Positions 1 to 5,325 of a DNA stretch of 5,859 nt are shown here, piece by piece (position 1 is the first letter of the stretch; every line of letters begins with the position of its first letter). The translations under genes and the position numbers were made by a program. Origin of the DNA: an uncultured Eubacteriales bacterium (lineage in GTDB: Bacteria; Bacillota; Clostridia; Oscillospirales; Acutalibacteraceae). The notes under the pieces were generated by a model that was not told the origin of the DNA, did not search any database, and was given only the letters and a program-made list of their open reading frames with translations. The DNA is taken from assembly GCA_900313125.1 (NCBI GenBank), contig OMPZ01000101.1, positions 1-5,859 on the forward strand. Direction: 5' to 3'.

Positions 1-1059
1 CAGGGCAGAAAGATGAGCAAGTCGCTCGGCAACGGCATCGACCCGCTCGAGGTCATCGAGAAGTACGGCGCAGACGCACTCAGACTTACGCTCGTTACCG
101 GCAACGCGCCCGGCTCCGACATGAGATATTCCGAGGAGAAGATCACCGCAAGCCGCAACTTTGCAAACAAGCTCTGGAACGCAAGCCGATTCGTTCTCAT
201 GAACATTGGCGACAGAGATGTAAAGTGCGCTCTGCCCGAAACGCTTGAAGCCGAGGACAAGTGGATAATCAGCGTTCTCAACACGACGGCTAAGGAGGTC
301 GCGGAAAACCTCGACAAGTACGAGCTTGGCATCGCCGTTTCAAAGGTTTACGACTTTATCTGGGACTGCTACTGCGACTGGTATATCGAGCTTGCTAAGG
401 CTCGTCTCCAGTCCGAGGGCGAATCAGCCGACAACGCGCGTCAGGTGCTCGTTTGGGTGCTCGACAAGGCGCTCAAGCTTCTCCACCCGTTCATGCCGTT
501 CATAACGGAGGAGATCTGGCAGACGATCCCCCACGAGGGCGAGACGATCATGCTCCAGAAGTTCCCCGAGTACAGCGAGGAGTACAGCTACCCCGATGCC
601 GTTTCCGAGATGACGAAGATAATGGACGCTATCAAGGCGATCAGAAACCGCCGCGCGGAGATGAACGTTCCGCCGTCAAGAAAGGCGAAGGTCTACGTTG
701 AGACGCAGTTCGCCGACGCGTTTAACAACGGCTCGAAGTTCATCGTAAAGCTCGCGTCCGCAAGCGAAGTTGAGGTAGGCAGCGAGTTCAGCATAGACGG
801 CGCTGTAACGGCAGTTACGGCAGACGCGAAGATCTATATCCCGATGGCTGAGCTTGTTGACAGAGAAGCAGAGCTAAAGCGCCTTAACAAGGAGCTTGCA
901 AACGTTGAGAAGATGCTCGCGCAGGACGAGGGCAAGCTCAACAACGCGGGCTTTATGGCAAAGGCGCCCGAAAAGGTCATCGAGAAGATCAAGGCGCAGC
1001 GCGACCGCGAGCAGGAGAAGGTAGCCATGATAAAGGCGGCTATCGCTCAGCTCGGTTGA
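1..1059 (+). CDS. valS: Valyl-tRNA synthetase, C-terminal part (5' end outside window)
   Basis: Class I aminoacyl-tRNA synthetase that charges tRNA-Val in the cytoplasm. The frame is open from base 1 and ends at TGA 1057-1059, giving 352 residues. It opens with GRKMSKSLGNG, the KMSKS ATP-binding loop (codons 10-24), so the ATG at 13 is the M of KMSKS and not a start. The following stretch, with YGADALR and SRNFANKLWNASRFVL, is characteristic of ValS rather than IleS or LeuS. Next comes the helical anticodon-binding domain (with CDWYIELAK and LLHPFMPFITEEIW). The last ~70 residues are a charged coiled-coil arm (from AELVDREAELKRLNKEL to the end), the tRNA-binding ValS C-terminal domain. The Rossmann and editing domains, roughly 500 residues in the family, lie left of the window. 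The visible part is intact. The next gene begins 19 bases downstream and is probably co-transcribed. Confidence 0.97.
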   Translation, partial: QGRKMSKSLGNGIDPLEVIEKYGADALRLTLVTGNAPGSDMRYSEEKITASRNFANKLWNASRFVLMNIGDRDVKCALPETLEAEDKWIISVLNTTAKEVAENLDKYELGIAVSKVYDFIWDCYCDWYIELAKARLQSEGESADNARQVLVWVLDKALKLLHPFMPFITEEIWQTIPHEGETIMLQKFPEYSEEYSYPDAVSEMTKIMDAIKAIRNRRAEMNVPPSRKAKVYVETQFADAFNNGSKFIVKLASASEVEVGSEFSIDGAVTAVTADAKIYIPMAELVDREAELKRLNKELANVEKMLAQDEGKLNNAGFMAKAPEKVIEKIKAQRDREQEKVAMIKAAIAQLG

Positions 1060-1066
1060 TCTACGC

Positions 1067-1073
1067 AGAGGTG
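1067..1073 (+). promoter_or_regulatory. Ribosome binding site fixing the GTG start of the GNAT gene
   Basis: AGAGGTG lies five bases before the GTG at 1079. It falls in the 19-base gap after valS, and no in-frame ATG competes nearby, so it decides the non-ATG start. Confidence 0.7.
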
Positions 1074-1078
1074 TTTTT

Positions 1079-1495
1079 GTGGAAATAAAAAAATACAGCA
1101 CGCTGCCCGACGAGGCGCGGAGAATACGCTCGCAGGTTTTCCTCGACGAGCAGAAATTTACGATGGAGTTCGACGAGACCGACGAAATCTGCACACATCT
1201 CGTGATGTTTGACGGCAGCGACGCCGTTGCCGTGTGCCGCTACTTTTTCAGCAAGGAAAAGGGCTGCTACATGATCGGCAGGGTCGCTGTTGACAAGTCG
1301 CGCAGGGGGCAGAAGCTCGGCGCAGCGATAATGCGCGAAGCCGAGCGGCTTATCCGCGAGGAGGGCGGCAAAGAGATCGCTGTTTCGGCGCAGTGCCGTG
1401 TGAGTCCGTTTTACGCAAGTCTCGGCTACGAGCAGGCGTCGAACGAGTATCTCGACGAGTACTGTCCTCACATATTAATGAAAAAGAAGCTCTGA
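1079..1495 (+). CDS. GNAT family N-acetyltransferase, YjcF-like
   Basis: A 138-residue single-domain protein of the GNAT fold, which transfers an acetyl group from acetyl-CoA to an amine; the substrate is unknown. An N-terminal segment (RRIRSQVFLDEQKF, residues ~14-27) matches the usual alpha1 region 'R..VF..EQ'. Motif A is at residues 67-84 (GRVAVDKSRRGQKLGAAIM), with R76-G77-Q78-K79-L80-G81 forming the pyrophosphate-binding turn. The C-terminal part has SPFYASLGYE (109-118), the usual GNAT motif B 'FY..LGF', and ends in PHILMKK, as in Bacillus YjcF and its relatives (from memory of the family). Length is normal. The start is GTG, supported by AGAGGTG five bases upstream. It lies 19 bases behind valS and before a strong terminator, so it is probably the last gene of the valS transcript. 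A link to tRNA charging is only suggested by position. Confidence 0.88.
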   Translation: MEIKKYSTLPDEARRIRSQVFLDEQKFTMEFDETDEICTHLVMFDGSDAVAVCRYFFSKEKGCYMIGRVAVDKSRRGQKLGAAIMREAERLIREEGGKEIAVSAQCRVSPFYASLGYEQASNEYLDEYCPHILMKKKL

Positions 1496-1504
1496 TATCA
1501 GGGC

Positions 1505-1537
1505 AAAAAGGGCGCAGCGAGGTCTGCGTCCTTTTTT
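1505..1537 (+). terminator. Intrinsic terminator after the GNAT gene
   Basis: A 12-bp stem, AAAAGGGCGCAG (1506-1517) with CTGCGTCCTTTT (1524-1535), contains one G-T wobble and a six-base loop. The T-run continues to 1537. It begins about 10 bases after the stop codon and ends the valS-GNAT transcript. The A-run on the left could also let it work on the other strand. Confidence 0.9.
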
Positions 1538-1576
1538 AAGAAAATTTTAAAATGAATTAGTATTCCATAAAAAGTA

Positions 1577-1605
1577 TTGATTTTTTTCCATTATCATGAT
1601 ATAAT
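1577..1605 (+). promoter_or_regulatory. Sigma-A-type promoter for the 97-residue gene
   Basis: The -35 TTGATT (1577-1582) and consensus -10 TATAAT (1600-1605) are separated by 17 bases. A TG at 1597-1598 makes it an extended -10. Transcription would start near 1612, leaving a leader of about 100 bases before the ATG at 1713. Confidence 0.85.
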
Positions 1606-1668
1606 AAAAATGTATACATAACAAAGAGTGCTGACGAGCAAAAAGCGCGGCGGCATTCCGAGAAAGGC

Positions 1669-1694
1669 AATGGCGCGAAAAATAGCGCGCCGTT
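1669..1694 (+). promoter_or_regulatory. Leader hairpin upstream of the 97-residue gene
   Basis: AATGGCGCG (1669-1677) pairs with CGCGCCGTT (1686-1694), nine pairs with one T-G wobble, around an A-rich eight-base loop. It lies in the predicted 5' leader, seven bases before the AGGGGG ribosome binding site (1701-1706). It has no T-run, so it is not an intrinsic terminator. An effect on translation is possible but unproven. Confidence 0.5.
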
Positions 1695-1712
1695 GAGAAA
1701 AGGGGGCACACA

Positions 1713-2006
1713 ATGTTATTCACAATAATGAACTCACAGCGCACCACGTTGGATGAAAGAGGATACCGCTTTACAGAGGACAGCGAGGTTTGCGTTGACG
1801 AACTGCTTTTTGAGACTATAGCCAAAGATAAGGGCAGAAAATATGCCGAGGGTCTGAAAACAAGGCTCGGCGAAGGTCTTGAGACTATCTGTCTCGGCGA
1901 GGACGGCGTGTTCTACACCGTTCTGTTCGACACAGTTGCCGTAAACGGCGAAGAGCCTGCGTCATATCCGATCGTATGGCGCGAGCTTTCTGTAAACGGC
2001 TATTGA
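1713..2006 (+). CDS. Hypothetical protein, 97 residues, family not recognised
   Basis: I do not recognise this protein. It is small, soluble-looking and acidic in its first half, with no signal peptide, membrane segment, cysteine cluster or obvious catalytic motif; its single cysteines are at 27 and 60. Two regions are visible: an N-terminal part rich in E/D (residues 10-40), and a C-terminal part (58-95) that alternates hydrophobic and polar residues like a beta sheet (ICLGEDGVFYTVLFDTVAV). The ATG at 1713 is preceded at six bases by AGGGGG; an internal ATG at 1728 lacks a site. The gene has its own extended -10 promoter, a roughly 100-base leader with a hairpin, and its own terminator, so it is a real single-gene transcript. 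Codon use resembles the neighbours. Neighbours give no functional clue. Confidence 0.75.
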   Translation: MLFTIMNSQRTTLDERGYRFTEDSEVCVDELLFETIAKDKGRKYAEGLKTRLGEGLETICLGEDGVFYTVLFDTVAVNGEEPASYPIVWRELSVNGY

Positions 2007-2020
2007 TACAAAACGATATC

Positions 2021-2057
2021 CCGCCTGTGTTCGGTATTTCCGGCGCAGGCGGTTTTT
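2021..2057 (+). terminator. Intrinsic terminator after the 97-residue gene
   Basis: CCGCCTGTG (2021-2029) pairs with CGCAGGCGG (2044-2052), nine pairs with one wobble. An inner CGG/CCG helix extends it, and TTTTT (2053-2057) follows. It starts 15 bases after the TGA. Confidence 0.9.
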
Positions 2058-2104
2058 ATTAATAAAAAATTTCCAAAAAAAAGCGGCTGAGTTCTAAAAT
2101 TTGC

Positions 2105-2133
2105 TTGATTTTTCACAAATAAGGCGGTATAAT
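2105..2133 (+). promoter_or_regulatory. Sigma-A-type promoter for the phosphotransferase gene
   Basis: The -35 TTGATT (2105-2110) and -10 TATAAT (2128-2133) have a 17-base spacer. A-rich tracts at 2061-2080 could act as an UP element. Transcription would start near 2140. The first nine bases, TTGATTTTT, are the same as in the promoter at 1577. Confidence 0.82.
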
Positions 2134-2140
2134 GTATAAA

Positions 2141-2167
2141 GCAGATGTGTACTTGCGTATGCTCTGC
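2141..2167 (+). promoter_or_regulatory. Hairpin at the 5' end of the phosphotransferase transcript
   Basis: GCAGA (2141-2145) pairs with TCTGC (2163-2167), and GTGTAC (2147-2152) with GTATGC (2157-2162, two G-T wobbles). There is one bulged T and a TTGC loop. Its left arm begins at or next to the predicted transcript start, a position typical of RNA-stabilising 5' hairpins. The AAAGGAG site at 2186-2192 stays outside the stem. Confidence 0.45.
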
Positions 2168-2200
2168 AAAAGCAAATACCACCGTAAAGGAGAATGATAT

Positions 2201-2956
2201 ATGAGTTTGGAAAACGCTGTTGTACTGGCAAAAAGACCGAAGAAAACGATCTATCGTGACGGCGACACAGTTATAAAGGTTTTCGAGGAAGGGTTCTCAA
2301 AGGCCGACATACTCAACGAAGCGCTCAACCACGCAAGGATCGAAGAAACCAACCTTAACATACCGCGCCTGAAGGCGATCAACATGATCGACGGAAAGTG
2401 GGCTATCTTCACCGAGTTTATCGAAGGCAAGACGCTTGCCGCACTCATGGAGGAGAATCCGGGTAAATTTGACGAATACCTTGATCTTTTTGTTGAGCTT
2501 CAGCTTATCGTACACGATCAGCGCCAGCGTCTGCTCAACAGTCTGAAGATCAAGACGAGCAGAAAGATCGACGAGAGCGATCTCAACGCGACGATCCGCT
2601 ACGAGCTCCAGACTCGTTTACAGTCCATGCCGAGACACCACAAGGTATGCCACGGCGACTTCAACCCCAGCAACATCATCATCAAGGACGACGGCACGCC
2701 GTACATTCTCGACTGGTCGCACGCTTCTCAGGGCAACGCGGCGGCTGACGCAGCTATCACATATTTGCAGTTCAAGCTTCACGGCGAAGAAGAGACTGCC
2801 GAGAAGTATCTCAATCTTTACTCGATCAAGAGCGACACGGCTAAGCAGTACATTCAGAAGTGGGTACCGATCGTTGCCGCGACCGAATCCCTCCACGGCA
2901 CCGACGAAGAACGCGCCATGCTCCTCAGTTGGGCAGACGTAGTAGAATGGTCGTAG
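2201..2956 (+). CDS. Aminoglycoside-phosphotransferase-fold kinase (APH family), substrate unknown
   Basis: A 251-residue cytoplasmic protein of the APH/choline-kinase fold, which moves the gamma-phosphate of ATP to a small molecule. The catalytic loop is H151-G152-D153-F-N-P-S-N158, with D153 the catalytic base and N158 a metal ligand. ILD171W is the metal-binding aspartate equivalent to the kinase DFG. K26 in VIKVF is the likely ATP-anchoring lysine, and E40 a candidate helix-C partner. FTEFIEGKTL (70-79) is the usual hinge. The N-terminal loop (AKRPKKTIYRDGD) lacks a clear glycine-rich motif. The layout resembles small clostridial APH-like proteins (TIGR02172-like, from memory), many of unproven function, so aminoglycoside resistance should not be assumed. 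The ATG has AAAGGAG eight bases upstream. The gene has its own promoter and is followed by a hairpin shared with the convergent gene. Confidence 0.9.
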   Translation: MSLENAVVLAKRPKKTIYRDGDTVIKVFEEGFSKADILNEALNHARIEETNLNIPRLKAINMIDGKWAIFTEFIEGKTLAALMEENPGKFDEYLDLFVELQLIVHDQRQRLLNSLKIKTSRKIDESDLNATIRYELQTRLQSMPRHHKVCHGDFNPSNIIIKDDGTPYILDWSHASQGNAAADAAITYLQFKLHGEEETAEKYLNLYSIKSDTAKQYIQKWVPIVAATESLHGTDEERAMLLSWADVVEWS

Positions 2957-2989
2957 CACCCAGGCGGGCGCGGGCATATATGTGTTTGT

Positions 2990-3051
2990 GCTTTTTCATA
3001 GAAACCACCTCTTCGCCGACGCGGCAGCGGAGACCCGCACGACGAAAAAGC
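2990..3051. repeat. Separated inverted repeat in the gap after the phosphotransferase gene
   Basis: GCTTTTTC (2990-2997) and GAAAAAGC (3044-3051) are perfect 8-bp inverted arms 46 bases apart, within the 126-base stretch between the TAG at 2956 and the terminator stem. The interior is GC-rich with only weak secondary pairing. It may fold as the base of a larger structure or be chance. Confidence 0.3.
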
Positions 3052-3082
3052 CGTTCCATAAACCAAAGTAAGATCGCGTAAT

Positions 3083-3109
3083 TGCGCGCCGGGCACTACC
3101 CGGCGCGCA
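3083..3109. terminator. Hairpin between convergent genes, probable bidirectional terminator
   Basis: Left arm 3083-3093 (T then GCGCGCCGGG) pairs perfectly with right arm 3099-3109 around the loop CACTA, an 11-bp GC-rich stem. On the + strand it is followed by TTTATT, a short T-rich tail. On the - strand the tail AATTA is poorer. It is placed to end both the phosphotransferase transcript and the convergent 200-residue gene. Confidence 0.8.
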
Positions 3110-3124
3110 TTTATTCGTGGCTGC

Positions 3125-3727
3125 TTAGAGTTGTTTGTTGTTCCAGGCATCGGTGAAACCCTTTGACCAGTATTTTTTCGGGAGAACGACTACCGAGATA
3201 CACTTGTCCGGCGCGGCAAATACGGGGAATATCGAGCCCTTGAGCCTAAAGCCCGGGAAGTACTCGCGGAAGATCACATTGGCGTTAAAGTTCATTATCG
3301 CGGGGCGGCCGTTTTGGTCGCTTATCTGGAACGAGTACGGCGAGCGGTCGTATTCGCTCGTTATCGCGGAGACTATGCCCCTGAGGTTCGGCGGTATCTC
3401 TTCAAATCGCTTGCCCTTAAACGAAAACAGATCATGCGCAACATTTCCCAAAACCGATGGATCTCTGTTTACCCATTCCTCGGTCGAGTAAATAAGATTC
3501 GCAGCGCTGTTTGACGGAAGCCATAACGAAAAAAGCACCGTGTTCGCCTGAACTATATGCGCATAGCATATAGTTCCGCTGTGTATCAGATAGTCGCACT
3601 CTATGTACATCATCTTGAATATTTTGTCGTTCTCCGCCCATGTTTCGCGGGGCAGATTCAGCTTTTTCATCGGCTTGCGGAGATAGTTCTCTCTCATTTC
3701 ATCAAGTTCTTTGCCAAAATCTATCAT
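3125..3727 (-). CDS. Hypothetical protein, 200 residues, family not recognised
   Basis: I do not recognise this protein. It starts at ATG 3727-3725, with AAGGAAG about six bases upstream, and ends at TAA 3127-3125. No signal peptide, clear membrane helix or known catalytic motif is seen. The first ~35 residues are charged and likely helical (MIDFGKELDEMRENYLRK). Residues 40-80 look like alternating strands (CYAHIVQANTVLFSLWLPS). Residues 128-185 hold a second strand-rich half with several aromatic residues and ending in CISVVVLPKKYW. Cysteines at 44, 54 and 176 form no metal motif. The gene is transcribed alone, convergent with the APH-fold gene and in line with but well separated from rnfB (175 bases). 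Its coding sequence is visibly less GC-rich than the rnf genes beside it, which could mean a separate history. An 11-bp perfect inverted repeat lies within it at 3550-3576. Confidence 0.8.
   Translation of the reverse strand: MIDFGKELDEMRENYLRKPMKKLNLPRETWAENDKIFKMMYIECDYLIHSGTICYAHIVQANTVLFSLWLPSNSAANLIYSTEEWVNRDPSVLGNVAHDLFSFKGKRFEEIPPNLRGIVSAITSEYDRSPYSFQISDQNGRPAIMNFNANVIFREYFPGFRLKGSIFPVFAAPDKCISVVVLPKKYWSKGFTDAWNNKQL
3550..3576. repeat. Perfect 11-bp inverted repeat inside the 200-residue gene
   Basis: GAACTATATGC (3550-3560) and GCATATAGTTC (3566-3576) are exact reverse complements around GCATA. A nested palindrome, TATGCGCATA, lies at 3556-3565. The DNA encodes residues 51-59 (GTICYAHIV) of the - strand gene and could form a stable hairpin in its mRNA. 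Confidence 0.75.
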
Positions 3728-3756
3728 TGTTGCTTCCTTTCATACTTTTATTGATG

Positions 3757-3799
3757 CGGCAACTAAATTATACAAATTCTATATTTATTTTTGTTGCCG
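3757..3799. repeat. Inverted repeat bracketing the promoter of the 200-residue gene
   Basis: CGGCAAC (3757-3763) and GTTGCCG (3793-3799) are perfect 7-bp inverted arms, 29 bases apart, flanking the - strand TATAAT at 3767-3772. One arm overlaps the predicted transcript start and the other the -35 region. This could be a pair of operator half-sites, or chance. Confidence 0.4.
3767..3772 (-). promoter_or_regulatory. Probable -10 box for the 200-residue gene
   Basis: The - strand reads TATAAT here, 40 bases upstream of the ATG at 3727, in AT-rich DNA. No good -35 hexamer is found at 16-19 bases (the - strand reads AACAAA at 17), so the promoter is weak or needs an activator. A separated inverted repeat (3757-3763 and 3793-3799) brackets it. 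Confidence 0.5.
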
Positions 3800-3805
3800 A
3801 AGGGG

Positions 3806-3832
3806 TGCGGGGGCGACCGGAAAGCCCCCGCA
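3806..3832. repeat. GC-rich hairpin downstream of rnfB
   Basis: TGCGGGGGC (3806-3814) pairs perfectly with GCCCCCGCA (3824-3832) around a nine-base loop. It lies about 70 bases beyond the rnfB stop, between rnfB and the next - strand gene. Neither strand shows a T-run after the stem, so it is not a standard intrinsic terminator. It may still stop or protect the rnf transcript, or be one copy of a dispersed palindromic repeat. Confidence 0.55.
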
Positions 3833-3902
3833 AGGTATTTCTGTTAAAGAAACAGTTTAACGGCTTGCGATTATTTAATTGCCGGAGTAATAACTTTAGA
3901 CT

Positions 3903-4691
3903 CTAAAAAATCCTGATTATCTTCCTCGGGCAGACCTCGGCGCATTTGCCGCAGGCGGTGCATTTTTCCGGGTCAACGTGAGCGTGGTTATCCTTCACGG
4001 TTATCGCGCCGCTTTCACACGCCTTTGTACACCTCATGCAGCCGATGCAGCCTGTCTTACAGACCTTCGTCGTAACGCCGCCCTTGTCGCAGCTCGAACA
4101 CAATACCGCTGCGCGGCTCGTTACCGGCTCGACCGAAATAAGCCCGTGAGGACACGCGTCAACACACGCGCCGCACGCGCGGCATTTTTCGCGGTCAACG
4201 ACTGCCGCGCCGTCGTTTATCGTGATCGAGCCGTATTCGCACGCCGCTGCGCAGTCTCCGAAGCCTATGCAGCCATAGACGCAGCGACCCATTCCGCCGT
4301 AAAGCTGCATCGCCGCGCTGCACGTTTGTATGCCCTGATATGCCGCGGCTTTTTTCGTCACGTTCTCTGTGCCGTGGCAATGCACCATCGCCGCCTTCCT
4401 GACGTACTCTCCCCCGTCAAGACCAAGCAGCGCGGCTATCTCGTCGGCTGTCTCTTTGCCGCCGACCGTGCAAAGTCCGACCTTCGCGCCGCCGTTTGCG
4501 AGCGCGGACGCGTAGCCGTCACAGCCGCTGAAGCCGCACGCGCCGCAGTTCGCGCCGGGCAGCTTTTCGCGCACCGCCTGCGCCCTTTCGTCTACAGGCA
4601 CGGCAAAAAATACCGACGCCAGCGCCAGCACGACGCCGACTATTAGCCCCAGTCCTCCGACAAGCAGCGCGGCGGCAAGTATCTCATTCAC
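3903..4691 (-). CDS. rnfB: RnfB, multi-cluster ferredoxin-like subunit of the Rnf complex
   Basis: Electron-entry subunit of the Rnf ferredoxin:NAD+ oxidoreductase, tied to the membrane by its N-terminal helix. The 262 residues hold a membrane helix (~4-30), then the Fe-S domain CGACGFSGC with C49, C52, C57 and C74, which binds a [4Fe-4S] cluster. The RnfB-type stretch with C105, C124, C137, C141, C147 and C151 follows. Three ferredoxin motifs CxxCxxCxxxC are at 170-180, 215-225 and 244-254, and a CSSC pair is at 198/201. With 25 cysteines it is the long form seen in Clostridia, not the short proteobacterial RnfB. The start is GTG (4691-4689), fixed by AAGGAGGG seven bases upstream. It is the last gene of the operon, 22 bases after rnfA. 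No canonical terminator follows; the only strong hairpin is at 3806-3832. No key cysteine appears to be missing. Confidence 0.96.
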   Translation of the reverse strand: MNEILAAALLVGGLGLIVGVVLALASVFFAVPVDERAQAVREKLPGANCGACGFSGCDGYASALANGGAKVGLCTVGGKETADEIAALLGLDGGEYVRKAAMVHCHGTENVTKKAAAYQGIQTCSAAMQLYGGMGRCVYGCIGFGDCAAACEYGSITINDGAAVVDREKCRACGACVDACPHGLISVEPVTSRAAVLCSSCDKGGVTTKVCKTGCIGCMRCTKACESGAITVKDNHAHVDPEKCTACGKCAEVCPRKIIRIF

Positions 4692-4698
4692 GCAGCGA

Positions 4699-4706
4699 CC
4701 CTCCTT
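4699..4706 (-). promoter_or_regulatory. Strong ribosome binding site fixing the GTG start of rnfB
   Basis: The - strand reads AAGGAGGG, close to a full anti-16S match, seven bases before the GTG. It fills the short rnfA-rnfB gap and decides a start codon that is not ATG. Confidence 0.85.
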
Positions 4707-4713
4707 CGATCGA

Positions 4714-5325
4714 TCACTTCAAAAGTCCGTCCACTATCCCGGAAAAGCCCAAAAACGAACACGCAACAAGCGACGCCGACACAAGCGTTATCGGCAGTCC
4801 CTTCAGGCTTTCGGGAATATCGGCGGATTCGAGCCGCTCGCGCACTCCGGCGAACATCACCATCGCGACGAGAAAGCCTATCCCCGCGCCGAAAGCGTTG
4901 ACAAGTGCGGCCGCGTAGCCGAAACGCGGGTCCTCCGCGCCCTTGTCGAGAACGAGCATCGTAATCCCGAGAACGGCGCAGTTCGTCGTGATGAGCGGCA
5001 GATAAATACCGAGCGCATTGTACAGCAGCGGCATATACTTTTTCATTATTATTTCAACGAGCTGAACGAGCCCGGCTATCACGAGGATAAACACGAGCGT
5101 TTGCAGATAGTCCATGTCGTTCGGCACGAGGATGTATGTGTACAGCGGCCATGTCACCGCCGTCGATATCACCATGACGAACGTCACGGCGGCGCTCATT
5201 CCAAGCGCCGTGTTCAGCTTTTTCGACACGCCGAGAAACGGGCATATACCGAAAAATTTGCAGAGAACGTAGTTCTCCGTCAGTATCGCTGCGATAAATA
5301 TCCCGACCAGATTCGTTATACTCAT
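4714..5325 (-). CDS. rnfA: RnfA, integral membrane subunit of the Rnf complex
   Basis: One of the two related membrane subunits (RnfA/RnfE, like NqrE/NqrD) that hold an Fe-S cluster at their interface and pass electrons across the membrane. It has 203 residues and about six membrane helices (roughly 5-27, 38-60, 72-94, 103-126, 136-160, 177-199). Signature segments are ENYVLCKFFGICPFLG (17-32) and LPLITTNCAVLG (109-120). C28 and C116 correspond to the conserved cluster-ligand cysteines of the family, and C22 is an extra one. The frame is open to 5382, but the true start is ATG 5325-5323: the family begins MxIxN near this point, and GGAGAGGGG lies eight bases upstream. The ATG overlaps the rnfE stop as ATGA, which suggests coupled translation. 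rnfB follows after 22 bases. Confidence 0.96.
   Translation of the reverse strand: MSITNLVGIFIAAILTENYVLCKFFGICPFLGVSKKLNTALGMSAAVTFVMVISTAVTWPLYTYILVPNDMDYLQTLVFILVIAGLVQLVEIIMKKYMPLLYNALGIYLPLITTNCAVLGITMLVLDKGAEDPRFGYAAALVNAFGAGIGFLVAMVMFAGVRERLESADIPESLKGLPITLVSASLVACSFLGFSGIVDGLLK

Noticed and set aside
1547..1825. - strand open frame of 92 codons across the promoter at 1577 and the start of the 97-residue gene
   Set aside because: It has no ribosome binding site and a low-complexity Ser-rich start, and it overlaps a much better supported + strand promoter and gene.
2860..3081. + strand Arg-rich frame extending past the phosphotransferase stop
   Set aside because: Out of frame with the kinase, no ribosome binding site, and an Arg-rich product typical of shadow translation. 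It does not look like a frameshifted C-terminus, since the kinase already has a normal length.
3978..4646. Long + strand open frame of 222 codons opposite rnfB
   Set aside because: It is the antisense shadow of a GC-rich gene. RnfB has clear family motifs on the - strand, and the + frame product is full of Arg/Ala runs with no recognisable motif or ribosome binding site.
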